Shown: positions 35,879 to 43,757, numbered from the stretch's first letter. The stretch: DNA of 64,000 nt from Streptomyces luteogriseus (GCF_014205055.1 NZ_JACHMS010000001.1:1302001-1366000), one strand, 5' to 3'. Translations and numbers: made by a program. Notes: a model not told the origin generated them from the sequence alone.

Positions 35879-36085
35879 CCGTACCTCCGCAGTGCCAGTG
35901 TCTGGTGCCGCCGTGTGATGTCGCCCCGGGCGCGTGCGCCGTACGGTGCGGCTCGGGCCCTCGGGCACTGAGTACCCAGGGTTCCACCGCCCCATGGGCG
36001 CCCGGCCGGGTCGTGACGGTCACAGCATGAGCGGGCCGTGGCGGGGAAGCCGGGCCCTTCCGGGACGGTGGAAGGGCCCGGAGGG

Positions 36086-36790
36086 TCAGCGGCGGGGGTC
36101 GCTCTCCCGGGTGCGCAGCCGGTGCACGGCGGCGCCGAACGCGCCCGCGATCAGCACCCCGCCGGCGGCCAGGGCGGGCACGGAGTCGGTGAAGGCACCG
36201 CCGTCACCGGCCCGCACCCCGCGCCGGGCCGCCGACCCGCCGCACTCGGTGTGGTGCGCTTCGCGGTGGTACGAGGGCTCGGGGCAGGGCTTGTGCGTGG
36301 GTGGGTGCGTGGGGTGGTCGTACGGGGGCTCGTGGGTGGGCTTGTGCGACGGCTCGTGGGGCCCGGAGCCGTGGGCCACGGTGAACGTCGCGCTCCAGGT
36401 CGTGCCCTCACCGCCGGGAGCGGCCGGGCAGGTGCCCTCGACGCTCCAGGCCGAGTCCTCCGCCGGGGCGTCCGGGTCGCCCTCGAAGTTCTCCGCGGAG
36501 GCGATGCGGGCCGTGCCGCGGTAGGCGGGGCCGGACACCTCGTCGTCGTTGCCGGTGACCCGTTGCAGCGCCACCGTGCCCTCGTCGAAGGCCTCGGAGG
36601 TGGCGTCGATGGTGTCGGGCGGCGGCCCCCCGGTCGGATCGCAGCTGACCGAGACGGTGAGCGTGCCGCCGGGCTGGACGGTGGCGGGACTGACCTCGGC
36701 GGCCGGTTCGGCGGACGCGGCCGACGCGAAGCCCAGCAGTGCTGAGCCGGCCAGGACGGCGACGGACAGGGCGTGCAGGCTGCGGCGCAT
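36086..36790 (-). CDS. Surface-anchored protein with His/Pro-rich stalk
   Basis: This 234-residue protein has a signal peptide at ~1-27 (MRRSLHALSVAVLAGSALLG). A beta-rich domain of about 110 residues follows (EVSPATVQPGGTLTVSVSCD), then a His/Pro/Lys repeat stalk (HEPSHKPTHEPPYDHPTHPP) at ~145-183. A C-terminal membrane segment (ALAAGGVLIAGAFGAAVHRL) and a short basic tail end it. It should be exported and held in the membrane or wall. The ATG at 36788 has AAGGAG upstream at good spacing; an earlier start would add eight residues. No enzymatic motif is seen. The stalk might bind metal. Confidence 0.72.
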   Translation of the reverse strand: MRRSLHALSVAVLAGSALLGFASAASAEPAAEVSPATVQPGGTLTVSVSCDPTGGPPPDTIDATSEAFDEGTVALQRVTGNDDEVSGPAYRGTARIASAENFEGDPDAPAEDSAWSVEGTCPAAPGGEGTTWSATFTVAHGSGPHEPSHKPTHEPPYDHPTHPPTHKPCPEPSYHREAHHTECGGSAARRGVRAGDGGAFTDSVPALAAGGVLIAGAFGAAVHRLRTRESDPRR

Positions 36791-36889
36791 CGAGGGGACT
36801 CCTTCGGTAGTCATACCCCTCTGCCATGACAGCCCGCCGCCGACGGGCCCGCGCGGGACCGGACCCCATTAGCGGGACGGCGCCCTCCA

Positions 36890-36908
36890 ACCGGGTGAAA
36901 GTCCCGGT
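36890..36908 (-). terminator. Small hairpin after the sigma factor gene
   Basis: ACCGGG (36890-36895) and CCCGGT (36903-36908) pair around TGAAAGT, nine bases past the stop of the sigma factor gene. Confidence 0.45.
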
Positions 36909-36916
36909 GCCGTGTG

Positions 36917-37708
36917 TCAGGCCGCGTCCCGCATGACCTGCTCCCGTACCCGTCCGCAGCACCGGCTGATCAGCCGGGAGACGTGCATCTGCGAGATTCC
37001 CAGCTCCTCGGCGATCCGGCTCTGCGTCATGTCCCCGAAGAACCGCATGTACAGGATCGCCCGCTCCCGCTCGGGCAGCGCCGCCAGCCGGGCCCGCACC
37101 GCCTCGCGGTCGACGACCGTGTCCAGCGCCGGGTCGCAGGACCCCAGCGCGTCGCTCAGCGAGTAGCCGTCCTCGCTGCCGGTCAGCTCCGCGTCCAGGG
37201 AGAGTGCCGTGAAGCTCTCCAGTGCCTCCTGGCCGGCCCGGACGTCCTCTTCGCTCATGTCCGCGTGCTCGGCGATCTCGGCCACGGTGGGCCGGCGTCC
37301 GGAGATGGTCTGGGACAGGTCCTGACCGGCGAAGCGCACGCGGTTGCGCAGGTCCTGGACGCGGCGGGGTACGTGCAGGGTCCACATGTGGTCGCGGAAG
37401 TGCCGTTTGATCTCGCCGGTGATGGTCGGCACGGCGTAGCTCTCGAAGGCGTTGCCGCGGTCGGGGTCGTACCGGTCGACGGCCTTGACCAGGCCGAGGG
37501 CCGCGACCTGGCGCAGGTCCTCGACGTTCTCGCCGCGGCTGTGGAAGCGTCCGGCTAGGCGGTTCGCCATGGGCAGCCAGGCCTGGACGATCTCGTCGCG
37601 GAGCTTGTCGCGCTCCGGGCCGGCGGGCATGGAGGTGATCCTGCGGAAGGCCTCGGCGGTGTCGGGGGCGTCGTCGTGGGGGTGCTTCGTGCTGGATCGA
37701 GTCGGCAT
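36917..37708 (-). CDS. RNA polymerase sigma factor of the SigB/SigF/SigG group
   Basis: This 263-residue group III sigma factor has region 2 (EIVQAWLPMANRLAGRFHSR, DLRQVAALGLVKAVDRYDPD, FESYAVPTITGEIKRHFRDH), region 3 (PTVAEIAEHADMSEEDVRAG) and region 4 (FGDMTQSRIAEELGISQMHV). This subfamily drives osmotic, oxidative and developmental stress genes in Streptomyces and reads GNNT-N14-16-GGGTAC promoters. Several such sites lie within 20 kb. No anti-sigma (HATPase) or anti-anti-sigma gene is adjacent, unlike many family members. The start is ATG 37706-37708; the upstream part of the open frame has no sigma homology. Confidence 0.92.
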   Translation of the reverse strand: MPTRSSTKHPHDDAPDTAEAFRRITSMPAGPERDKLRDEIVQAWLPMANRLAGRFHSRGENVEDLRQVAALGLVKAVDRYDPDRGNAFESYAVPTITGEIKRHFRDHMWTLHVPRRVQDLRNRVRFAGQDLSQTISGRRPTVAEIAEHADMSEEDVRAGQEALESFTALSLDAELTGSEDGYSLSDALGSCDPALDTVVDREAVRARLAALPERERAILYMRFFGDMTQSRIAEELGISQMHVSRLISRCCGRVREQVMRDAA

Positions 37709-38018
37709 GATGCGTCGCAATTCCCTTGAAAGTGCACTGGGTTGGACGGTCACCGTGGGAGCGCGATCGGGCTCTGGGACAGAGGCTCCGGTGCGGCTCG
37801 CTCGCCGCTCCCACGGACGTGCCTCCTGTCCGAAGCACTCATGGGCGCCTGCCCCCGGGCCCCACCCGCAAACCCGGAGAGGTCCTCCGCCATCGCGCAG
37901 GGTGACTCGTACCGCCGGCTCCGGCGGTGGCGTCAACGGCCTTCTCGCCGTGCGGGGGGGAGAGCGGTGAGCGAGTGGGAGAACCCGCGGCTGGAGCGTC
38001 CGGACGTCTGGAGGGGCT
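37709..38018. promoter_or_regulatory. Leader region of the sigma factor gene with 10-bp inverted repeat
   Basis: About 310 bases with no supported gene. CGTGGGAGCG at 37754-37763 and CGCTCCCACG at 37806-37815 are perfect inverted arms 42 bases apart, able to fold in the 5' leader of the sigma mRNA. On the minus strand TTGACG near 37932 is a possible -35. The arms look like split CebR half-sites, but the spacing is wrong for CebR. A short plus-strand frame from 37967 overlaps the next gene antisense and was not accepted. Confidence 0.45.
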
Positions 38019-38198
38019 TCAGGGCGATGGTGCGTGAGTTCCTGCCGGGGCGGGAGAAGGGGTGGCCGCCACGGCTGCGGGGGCGGCCGGTTCGCGCCGT
38101 TCGGCGTCCTCCTGCGGCAGCAGCAACTCCTCGTAACGGCCCAGCACCAGCACCACTCCGAGCATGAGCAGCGGGATGAGCACCGCGAGCATCGCCAT
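38019..38198 (-). CDS. Small single-pass membrane protein
   Basis: The protein is 59 residues long. Residues 2-20 are a hydrophobic helix (AMLAVLIPLLMLGVVLVLG), followed by RYEELLLPQEDAERREP and an Ala/Pro tail. GGAAGGA lies 6 bases before the ATG at 38196-38198, a good ribosome site. Codon third positions are G/C-rich as in neighbours. The function is unknown; it may be a stress-related small membrane protein, given the divergent sigma-B-type promoter. Confidence 0.6.
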   Translation of the reverse strand: MAMLAVLIPLLMLGVVLVLGRYEELLLPQEDAERREPAAPAAVAATPSPAPAGTHAPSP

Positions 38199-38300
38199 GA
38201 CGTGTCCTTCCCCAGAAGTGTGTGGGGGGGTGGGATCCGGGTCTCCCGCAGGGCATGGCGCAAACCAGTACGGACGGCGGCGATCGGCGTGGCGGAACCT

Positions 38301-38325
38301 GTGTCGCCCTCCGGTGTTCGGGTAC
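38301..38325 (+). promoter_or_regulatory. Sigma-B-type promoter upstream of DUF2795 gene
   Basis: GTGT (38301-38304), 15 bases, GGGTAC (38320-38325) matches GNNT-N14-16-GGGTAC. It ends 33 bases before the ATG at 38359. Confidence 0.65.
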
Positions 38326-38358
38326 GCGGTGCGGGCCCCCGAACGTCTGGAGGGAGAC

Positions 38359-38760
38359 ATGCAGCGAGGCAGCGACCGGCTGAGCGTCCACCGGGACGAC
38401 GAGATGAAGCACGAACTGCAGGGCCTGCTCAGGTCGGGGCATCCCACACGCAGTGAGGAGTGGCACGACCCGGAGCCGGCCGCCGAGGACGACCCCGAGG
38501 TCGCCCACGGGCCGGTGACCCCGAGCCGTGCGCCGACGTCCCTGGAGTCGGTGCGGCTGGAACTGGCCCGGATCCTGGGCCGCAGGGCGTTCCCCGCGAG
38601 CGCGCGCGAGCTGGCCCGCGAGTTGCGCGGCCACCAGGCGCCCGACGTCCTCGTCGAGGGCTTGGAGGGACTGCCGCGCCAGGAGCGCTACGGCAACGTC
38701 CAGGAACTGGCCCAGGCCCTGATCCGGGCCCGTGAGACCGGGCCGGAGGAGTACGCGTAA
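38359..38760 (+). CDS. DUF2795-like small protein
   Basis: In this 133-residue protein an acidic, probably flexible first half (EEWHDPEPAAEDDPE) is followed by one DUF2795-like module at ~68-128: LARILGRRAFPASARELARE, then LEGLPRQERYGNVQELAQAL. DUF2795 proteins are small helical proteins of unknown role, common in stress regulons of actinobacteria. AGGGAG lies close to the ATG at 38359. It is first in a rightward run with the CBS, membrane and DJ-1-type genes. Confidence 0.65.
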   Translation: MQRGSDRLSVHRDDEMKHELQGLLRSGHPTRSEEWHDPEPAAEDDPEVAHGPVTPSRAPTSLESVRLELARILGRRAFPASARELARELRGHQAPDVLVEGLEGLPRQERYGNVQELAQALIRARETGPEEYA

Positions 38761-38829
38761 GGACCGTGTCGGGGCGTCGCGGGAGGCCGCGACGCCCCCC
38801 ACCGTCCTGGGAACGGAGGGGAGGCGCCA

Positions 38830-39264
38830 GTGAGGGCCGAGTACGTCAAGGACGTGATGACAGCGGGTGTGGTCGCCGTGCGCCCGGACGCCTCGCTCGT
38901 CGAGGCGGCGCAGTTGATGCGCACGCAGAACATCGGCGATGTGGTGGTGGCCGAGGGGCAGGACGTGATCGGCGTGCTCACCGACCGTGACATCACGGTA
39001 CGGGCCGTCGCCGACGGCGCCGACCCCATGACGGTCAGCGCGCAGGCGGTGTGTACCCGCAATCCCGTGACGGTGACGCCGGACGACCGGGTGGGGACCG
39101 CCGTGACGCTGATGCGTGAGCATGCGGTGCGCCGGCTGCCGGTGGTGGAGAACGGGCTGCCGGTCGGCATCGTGAGCCTCGGTGACGTGGCCGAGGCCGA
39201 GGACCCCGCGTCCGCGCTCGCCGACATCAGCCGGGCCGAGCCCGACGCCCGGGGTGATGCATGA
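38830..39264 (+). CDS. Two-CBS-domain protein
   Basis: This 144-residue protein consists of a CBS pair: VKDVMTAGVVAVRPDASLVE, VIGVLTDRDITVRAVADG, then TRNPVTVTPDDRVGTAVTLM, RRLPVVENGLPVGIVSLGD. CBS pairs bind AMP, ATP or related nucleotides and act as energy sensors. Stand-alone two-CBS proteins of this type are common in actinobacterial dormancy and stress regulons. The start is a GTG with GGAGGGGAGG just upstream. Its stop overlaps the start of the next gene (ATGA, 39261-39264). Confidence 0.9.
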   Translation: MRAEYVKDVMTAGVVAVRPDASLVEAAQLMRTQNIGDVVVAEGQDVIGVLTDRDITVRAVADGADPMTVSAQAVCTRNPVTVTPDDRVGTAVTLMREHAVRRLPVVENGLPVGIVSLGDVAEAEDPASALADISRAEPDARGDA

Positions 39265-39947
39265 GCACGGACCAGGCCAGTCGGATCAGCTCCACCGGCG
39301 TCACCGTCGACGTCGGTGACGCCACGACCCGGTATCTGCTCTACGGGCTGCTGCCCAGCTGGTTCGTCCCCGGCGTGGCGGACTGGGTGATGCACCGGCG
39401 GACGCGCATCGAGGACACCGCGGGGACCAAGGAGTCCCTGATCCACTCGTTGATGATGGCCGAGGTCGGCATCCCGATCGCACTGACGCTGCGCTACGAG
39501 GTCAATCCGCTGCTGCTGAGCGTGCAGCTGGGCGGGGCCGCGGTGCACGAGGCGACGGCGCTGTGGGACGTCCGTACGGCCGTGGAGAGCGAGCGCGAGG
39601 TCAAGCCGATCGAGCAGCACATCCACAGCTTCCTGGAGTCGCTGCCGTTCGGGGCCCTGGCCGCCCTGATGTGCCTGCACGCCGACCAGGTCGCCTCGCT
39701 CGTGCGCGGCGGCAGGGGCGACCCCGACGCGTGGCGGCTGGTGCCGCGCCGGCGGCCCTTGTCGCCCGGCTACCTGGCGGGCATCGCCGCCGCGATCGGC
39801 ACGTGTGTGCTGCTGCCGTACGGCGAAGAGCTGCTGCGGTGCGTGCGCGCGGGCCGCAAAAAGGACAAACGCAACAGGAAAGGACATCGAGCATCATGCG
39901 TATCGCGTTTCTGGTCGCGCCCGAGGGCGTCGAGCAGGTCGAGCTGA
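39261..39947 (+). CDS. Predicted membrane protein with paired His/Asp motifs
   Basis: In this 228-residue protein hydrophobic stretches at ~22-45, 65-90, 128-145 and 168-188 alternate with conserved-looking polar motifs: DWVMHRRTRIEDT, ESLIHSLMMAE, HEATALWDVRTA and KPIEQHIHSFLE. The spread of His, Glu and Asp near membrane faces resembles integral di-metal or di-haem enzymes; this is inference. I do not recognise the family name with certainty. The last ~17 residues overlap the start of the DJ-1-type gene (39896), so the natural end may once have been earlier. It is coupled to the CBS gene. Confidence 0.7.
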   Translation: MSTDQASRISSTGVTVDVGDATTRYLLYGLLPSWFVPGVADWVMHRRTRIEDTAGTKESLIHSLMMAEVGIPIALTLRYEVNPLLLSVQLGGAAVHEATALWDVRTAVESEREVKPIEQHIHSFLESLPFGALAALMCLHADQVASLVRGGRGDPDAWRLVPRRRPLSPGYLAGIAAAIGTCVLLPYGEELLRCVRAGRKKDKRNRKGHRASCVSRFWSRPRASSRSS

Positions 39948-40438
39948 CCGATCCCTGGCAGGCCGCGAAGGACGCGGGTCACGAGCCCGTCCTGGTGTCG
40001 ACGCAGCAGGGTGAGATCCAGGCCTTCAACCACCTCGACAAGGCGGACACGTTCCCCGTGGACGAGGTCGTGGGCGACACCTCGCCGGACTCGTTCGGCG
40101 CTCTCGTGCTGCCGGGAGGCGTCGCCAACCCGGACTTCCTGCGGATGGACGACAAGGCCGTCGCTTTCGTCCGGGACTTCTTCGAGCACGGCCGGCCCGT
40201 CGCGGCGATCTGTCACGCGCCGTGGACGCTGGTCGAGGCGGACGTCGTACGCGGCCGGGAGCTCACGTCCTGGCCGAGCCTGCAGACGGACATCCGCAAC
40301 GCGGGCGGCACCTGGGTCGACAAGCAGGTCAAGGTCTGTGACCACGGGGCGAACAAGCTGGTCACCAGCCGCAAGCCGGACGATCTGAAGGCGTTCTGCG
40401 AAACGTTCCTGGACGTCTTCGCGCAAGAGGCCGCCTGA
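39896..40438 (+). CDS. DJ-1/PfpI-family protein
   Basis: This 180-residue protein is of the PfpI/YhbO type. Cys106 in AAICHAPW is the reactive nucleophile with His107 next to it, in the usual nucleophile elbow; FGALVLPGGVANPDFLR precedes it. Members act as glyoxalases or deglycases or as general stress proteins. An AGGAAAGGA ribosome site lies just before the ATG, inside the end of the upstream membrane gene. It closes the DUF2795-CBS-membrane-PfpI run and is consistent with a stress operon. Confidence 0.9.
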   Translation: MRIAFLVAPEGVEQVELTDPWQAAKDAGHEPVLVSTQQGEIQAFNHLDKADTFPVDEVVGDTSPDSFGALVLPGGVANPDFLRMDDKAVAFVRDFFEHGRPVAAICHAPWTLVEADVVRGRELTSWPSLQTDIRNAGGTWVDKQVKVCDHGANKLVTSRKPDDLKAFCETFLDVFAQEAA

Positions 40439-40469
40439 AGGTCCTCACGCAGGAGACCGCCTGACGGCA

Positions 40470-40479
40470 CCCCCCCCCC
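40470..40479. repeat. Run of ten cytosines beside a duplicated gene end
   Basis: Ten C in a row follow the PfpI gene. Just before, the last bases of the gene (CAAGAGGCCGCCTGA) recur imperfectly as CAGGAGACCGCCTGA about 11 bases on, a small tandem duplication. The following ~100 bases are low-complexity G/C (GGGCCGGGCCGGGCCGG) with no coding support. Confidence 0.6.
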
Positions 40480-40627
40480 GCCGACCGCGAGCGGCATCGG
40501 CGCGAGGCGTGCCAGGCGGACGATCCCGCCGCCCGTCCGCCGGGCCGGGCCGGGCCGGTCGCGGCCGGTCCGGTCCGTGCGGCGCGCGTGCGCGCCGGTC
40601 AGGTTCCGGTCTCGTCCTTCGAGGGGC

Positions 40628-40885
40628 TCAGGTGCCGGGGGCCGTGGGAGTCGCCGACTCCCCGCTCCCCCGCTCCCGGGCCCCTTCGCGTGTGCGGCCC
40701 GCGGCCACCGTGCGGCGCGGATTGCGGCGCAGGTACTCGCCCTCGAGCTGCGCCATGCGCTCGTTGTGGGCGCGCAGCGCGTCGTTCGAGCCGTAGAGCA
40801 GCGTGTCGTGGCGCGTGCGGTGGATGGTCTCCAGCTCTTTCATGAGCTGCTGCTCGTCCAGCCGGTCAGGGTCCACTCCGGTCAT
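40628..40885 (-). CDS. Small DUF6158-like protein
   Basis: This 85-residue helical protein contains LDEQQLMKELETIHRTRHDT, LYGSNDALRAHNERMAQLEG and EYLRRNPRR, matching a family of short Streptomyces proteins I recall as DUF6158. The C-terminal 25 residues are polar and likely disordered. I placed the start at the ATG 40883-40885, with GAGGAGCGGGG upstream; an ATG at 40915 would add ten residues. The function is unknown. Confidence 0.65.
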   Translation of the reverse strand: MTGVDPDRLDEQQLMKELETIHRTRHDTLLYGSNDALRAHNERMAQLEGEYLRRNPRRTVAAGRTREGARERGSGESATPTAPGT

Positions 40886-40903
40886 CGTGTCGCCCCGCTC
40901 CTC

Positions 40904-40928
40904 GTGTTCGTTCATGCGGTCCGGGTAC
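40904..40928 (+). promoter_or_regulatory. Sigma-B-type promoter upstream of baeRF gene
   Basis: GTGT (40904-40907), 15 bases, GGGTAC (40923-40928): the same spacing and -35 as the site at 38301. It ends 51 bases before the ATG at 40980. Confidence 0.65.
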
Positions 40929-40979
40929 CCGCCCCCGGAGCAACTGAGCACTACCCCCGAGCGGCATCCGGGAGGAACC

Positions 40980-42080
40980 ATGGATCTCGCCTTTCTGCAC
41001 CCACTGTACGAACACCCCGGGCCTTGGGCCTCCGTGTACGTCGACACCTCACGGCACACGGAGGGCACTCCCCACGAGCGGGAGCTGACGGCCCAGGCGA
41101 TGGCCAGGGAGCTGGCCGCGCAGGGAGCGGACGAGGCGACCTGCCGGGCCGTGCAGAGCGCGATCGAGGAGCTGCGGCACTCCTCCGAACCGCACGGCCG
41201 GGCCCTTTTCGCACGAGCCGGCGAGGTCGTTCTCGACCCGCCGCTGGTCCGTCCCCCGCGCGGCGGTGACTGGGCCGAATGGGCGCCGCTGCCGCGGGTC
41301 GCGCCGCTGCTGGAGCTGGCCGGGGAGGACCCGGTGTGCGTGGTGGCGTACGTCGACCGCAAGGGCGCCGATTTCGAGCTGCGCAGCGCGCTGGGCCGGG
41401 AGGGCGCCGGGAGCGTCACCGGCCGGCAGTGGCCGGTGCACCGGACGAGTTCCGCGGACTGGTCCGAGCGGCATTTCCAGCTGCGGGTGGAGAACACCTG
41501 GGAGCACAACGCCGCGGAGATCGCCGACGCGCTCGCCGTGTGCCAGGAGGAGACCAAGGCCGACCTGCTGGTTCTCGTCGGTGACGACCGGGAGCGGCGG
41601 TCCGTGCACGAGCGGCTGCCCAAGCGGCTGCACGACCTGGTGGTCGAGGCGCCGCACGGCAGCGGCAGCCGACTGCTCGACGAGGACGTGGAGCGGGCCC
41701 GGGCCGAACACGTGGGGCGACGGGCCGAGGCGGAGCTGGAGCGGTTCCGTGCCGCCCGCGCCCCGGACGGCGAGGGCCGGACCGGAGCCGCCGAGGGCGT
41801 GCCCGCGCTGGTCGAGGCGGCGCGCGAGCACCGCATCGACGAGCTGCTGATCAGGACGGACGGGCCCGACGCGCACCGCGAGGTGTGGATCGGGGAGGAC
41901 CCCGACCAGCTCGCGGTCCGCCGCACGGACCTGAAGGTCCTGGGCGAGCAGCACTCGTGGCCGGCCCGGGCGGACGACGCGCTGATCCGCTCCGCGGTGG
42001 CCACGGACGCGCCCGCGTTGTCGGTCGCCGAGCGCGAGGTCCCGGTGGGGGGCCTCGGGGCGCTGCTGCGCTGGAAGTGA
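40980..42080 (+). CDS. Vms1/Rv2629-type baeRF protein (eRF1-like)
   Basis: This 366-residue protein is close in length to mycobacterial Rv2629. The N-terminal WASVYVDTSRHTEGTPHERE, the central CVVAYVDRKGADFELRSALG and the later WEHNAAEIADALAVCQEETK, LVLVGDDRERRSVHERLP match the baeRF family 2 of eRF1-related proteins. Members of this wider group include ribosome-hibernation factors of the Balon type that occupy the A site in dormancy; function here is inference. GGGAGGAACC gives a good ribosome site. The sigma-B-type promoter upstream agrees with a stationary-phase or stress role. A symmetric terminator follows. Confidence 0.82.
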   Translation: MDLAFLHPLYEHPGPWASVYVDTSRHTEGTPHERELTAQAMARELAAQGADEATCRAVQSAIEELRHSSEPHGRALFARAGEVVLDPPLVRPPRGGDWAEWAPLPRVAPLLELAGEDPVCVVAYVDRKGADFELRSALGREGAGSVTGRQWPVHRTSSADWSERHFQLRVENTWEHNAAEIADALAVCQEETKADLLVLVGDDRERRSVHERLPKRLHDLVVEAPHGSGSRLLDEDVERARAEHVGRRAEAELERFRAARAPDGEGRTGAAEGVPALVEAAREHRIDELLIRTDGPDAHREVWIGEDPDQLAVRRTDLKVLGEQHSWPARADDALIRSAVATDAPALSVAEREVPVGGLGALLRWK

Positions 42081-42110
42081 CCGGGAGCGGGCCCCGGGGG
42101 ATGTCCTCCG

Positions 42111-42139
42111 AGGGGCTGTCGTGAAGCTCGACAGCCCCT
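42111..42139. terminator. Bidirectional hairpin between baeRF and ABC-F genes
   Basis: AGGGGCTGTCG (42111-42121) pairs perfectly with CGACAGCCCCT (42129-42139) around a seven-base loop. It lies between two convergent genes and its right arm includes the first bases of the ABC-F stop region. Confidence 0.8.
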
Positions 42140-43757
42140 AGCGGGCTCGCTCCACCCGCCGTTCGTCCCAGACCGGGTCCGGGGTCTCCCGGACCCGGCC
42201 GTCGCTGCCGAAGACCAGGAAGCGGTCGAAGGAACGGGCGAACCAGCGGTCGTGGGTGACCGCGAGGACCGTGCCGTCGAAGGCCTCCAAGCCCTCCTGG
42301 AGCGCCTCGGCCGACTCCAGGTCGAGGTTGTCGGTCGGCTCGTCCAGCAGCAGCGCCGTCACGCCCTGGAGCTCCAGCAGGAGGATCTGGAAGCGGGCCT
42401 GCTGGCCGCCGGAGAGACGCCCGAACGTCTGCTCCGCCTGCTGGGTCAGCTCGTAGCGGCGCAGCCGTGAGGAGGCGGCGCCGCGGTCCTGTGCGTGTTC
42501 CTTCCACAGGATGTCGAGGAGCGTGCGGCCCTCCAGCTCCGGGTGCGCGTGCGTCTGCGCGAAGTGGCCGGGCACGACCCGGGCGCCCAGCTTCCAGTCC
42601 CCCGTGTGCGCCACGTCGTCGCCGGCCAGCAGGCGCAGGAAGTGGGACTTGCCGGAGCCGTTGGAGCCGAGAACGGCGACGCGTTCACCGTAGAAGACCT
42701 CCAGGTCGAAGGGCTTCATCAAGCCGGTGAGCTCCAGGTTCTCGCAGGTGACCGCCCGGATGCCGGTGCGGCCGCCCTTGATCCGCATCCTGATGTCCTG
42801 CTCGCGCGGCGGCTCCGGGGGCGGGCCGGCCTCCTCGAACTTGCGCAGGCGCGTCTGCGCGGCCGCGTAGCGGGAGGCCATCTCATGGCTGACGGCAGCG
42901 GCCTGACGCAGCGTCAGCACCAGCTTCTTCAGCTGGGCGTGCTTCTCGTCCCAGCGCCTGCGCAGCTCCTCGAAGCGGGCGAAGCGCTCCCGCCGGGCCT
43001 CGTGGAAGGTGGCGAAACCGCCGCCGTGCACCCAGGCGTCGGCGCCCGCGGGCCCGGGCTCCAGGGAGACGATCTTCTCGGCGGCGCGGGCGAGGAGTTC
43101 GCGGTCGTGGGAGACGAACAGGACCGTCTTGCGGGTCTCCTTCAGCCGTTCCTCCAGCCACCGCTTGCCGGGGACGTCGAGGTAGTTGTCGGGCTCGTCG
43201 AGGAGCAGCACCTCATCGGTGCCGCGCAGCAGCGCTTCCAGGACGAGCCGTTTCTGCTCGCCGCCGGAGAGGGTGCGGACCTCCCGGAACTGCGCCTTGT
43301 CGTACGGCACCCCGAGCGCGGCCGTCGTGCACATGTCCCACAGCGTCTCGGCCTCGTAGCCGCGGGCCTCGGCCCAGTCGGCGAGGGCCTGCGCGTAGGC
43401 CAGCTGGGCCGCCTCGTCGTCGACGGTCATGATGGCGTGCTCGGCGTCGTCGACGGCCTTGGCGGCCTCGCGGATACGGGGCGTCGCGACGGACACGAGC
43501 AGGTCCCGTACGGTCGTCTCGTCGCGTACGGATCCCACGAACTGTCGCATGACCCCGAGCCCGCCGCCGACGACCACGGATCCGCCGTGCGGCTTGAGCT
43601 CACCGGCGAGCATCCGAAGCAGGGTGGTCTTCCCGGCACCGTTGGGCCCGACGAGGGCCACCACGGCCCCCTCCCCCACCCGGAACGAGACATCACCCAG
43701 CAGCGCCCTTCCGTCGGGCAGGCAGTACTCCAGGTGCGCGGCTTCGAGGTGTCCCAT
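42138..43757 (-). CDS. ABC-F family ATPase
   Basis: This 539-residue protein has two ABC cassettes and no membrane segment. Walker A motifs are GPNGAGKTT (~37-45) and GSNGSGKSH (~354-362); signatures are LSGGEQKR and LSGGQQAR; Walker B regions are VLLLDEPDNYLD and LLLDEPTDNLD. Between the cassettes is an Arg/Lys-rich helical linker (~225-310), the P-site tRNA interaction motif region of ABC-F proteins. Such proteins work on the ribosome, some giving antibiotic resistance. It is related to Uup/EttA-type Streptomyces copies; the drug spectrum cannot be read from sequence. Confidence 0.9.
   Translation of the reverse strand: MGHLEAAHLEYCLPDGRALLGDVSFRVGEGAVVALVGPNGAGKTTLLRMLAGELKPHGGSVVVGGGLGVMRQFVGSVRDETTVRDLLVSVATPRIREAAKAVDDAEHAIMTVDDEAAQLAYAQALADWAEARGYEAETLWDMCTTAALGVPYDKAQFREVRTLSGGEQKRLVLEALLRGTDEVLLLDEPDNYLDVPGKRWLEERLKETRKTVLFVSHDRELLARAAEKIVSLEPGPAGADAWVHGGGFATFHEARRERFARFEELRRRWDEKHAQLKKLVLTLRQAAAVSHEMASRYAAAQTRLRKFEEAGPPPEPPREQDIRMRIKGGRTGIRAVTCENLELTGLMKPFDLEVFYGERVAVLGSNGSGKSHFLRLLAGDDVAHTGDWKLGARVVPGHFAQTHAHPELEGRTLLDILWKEHAQDRGAASSRLRRYELTQQAEQTFGRLSGGQQARFQILLLELQGVTALLLDEPTDNLDLESAEALQEGLEAFDGTVLAVTHDRWFARSFDRFLVFGSDGRVRETPDPVWDERRVERAR

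Noticed and set aside
37754..37815. CebR operator made of split half-sites
   Set aside because: The half-sites are about 42 bases apart, while CebR needs them fused in 14 bases.
37967..38167. Plus-strand small frame beginning GTGAGCGAGTGGGAG
   Set aside because: It overlaps antisense the small membrane protein, which has a better ribosome site and a clear transmembrane helix.
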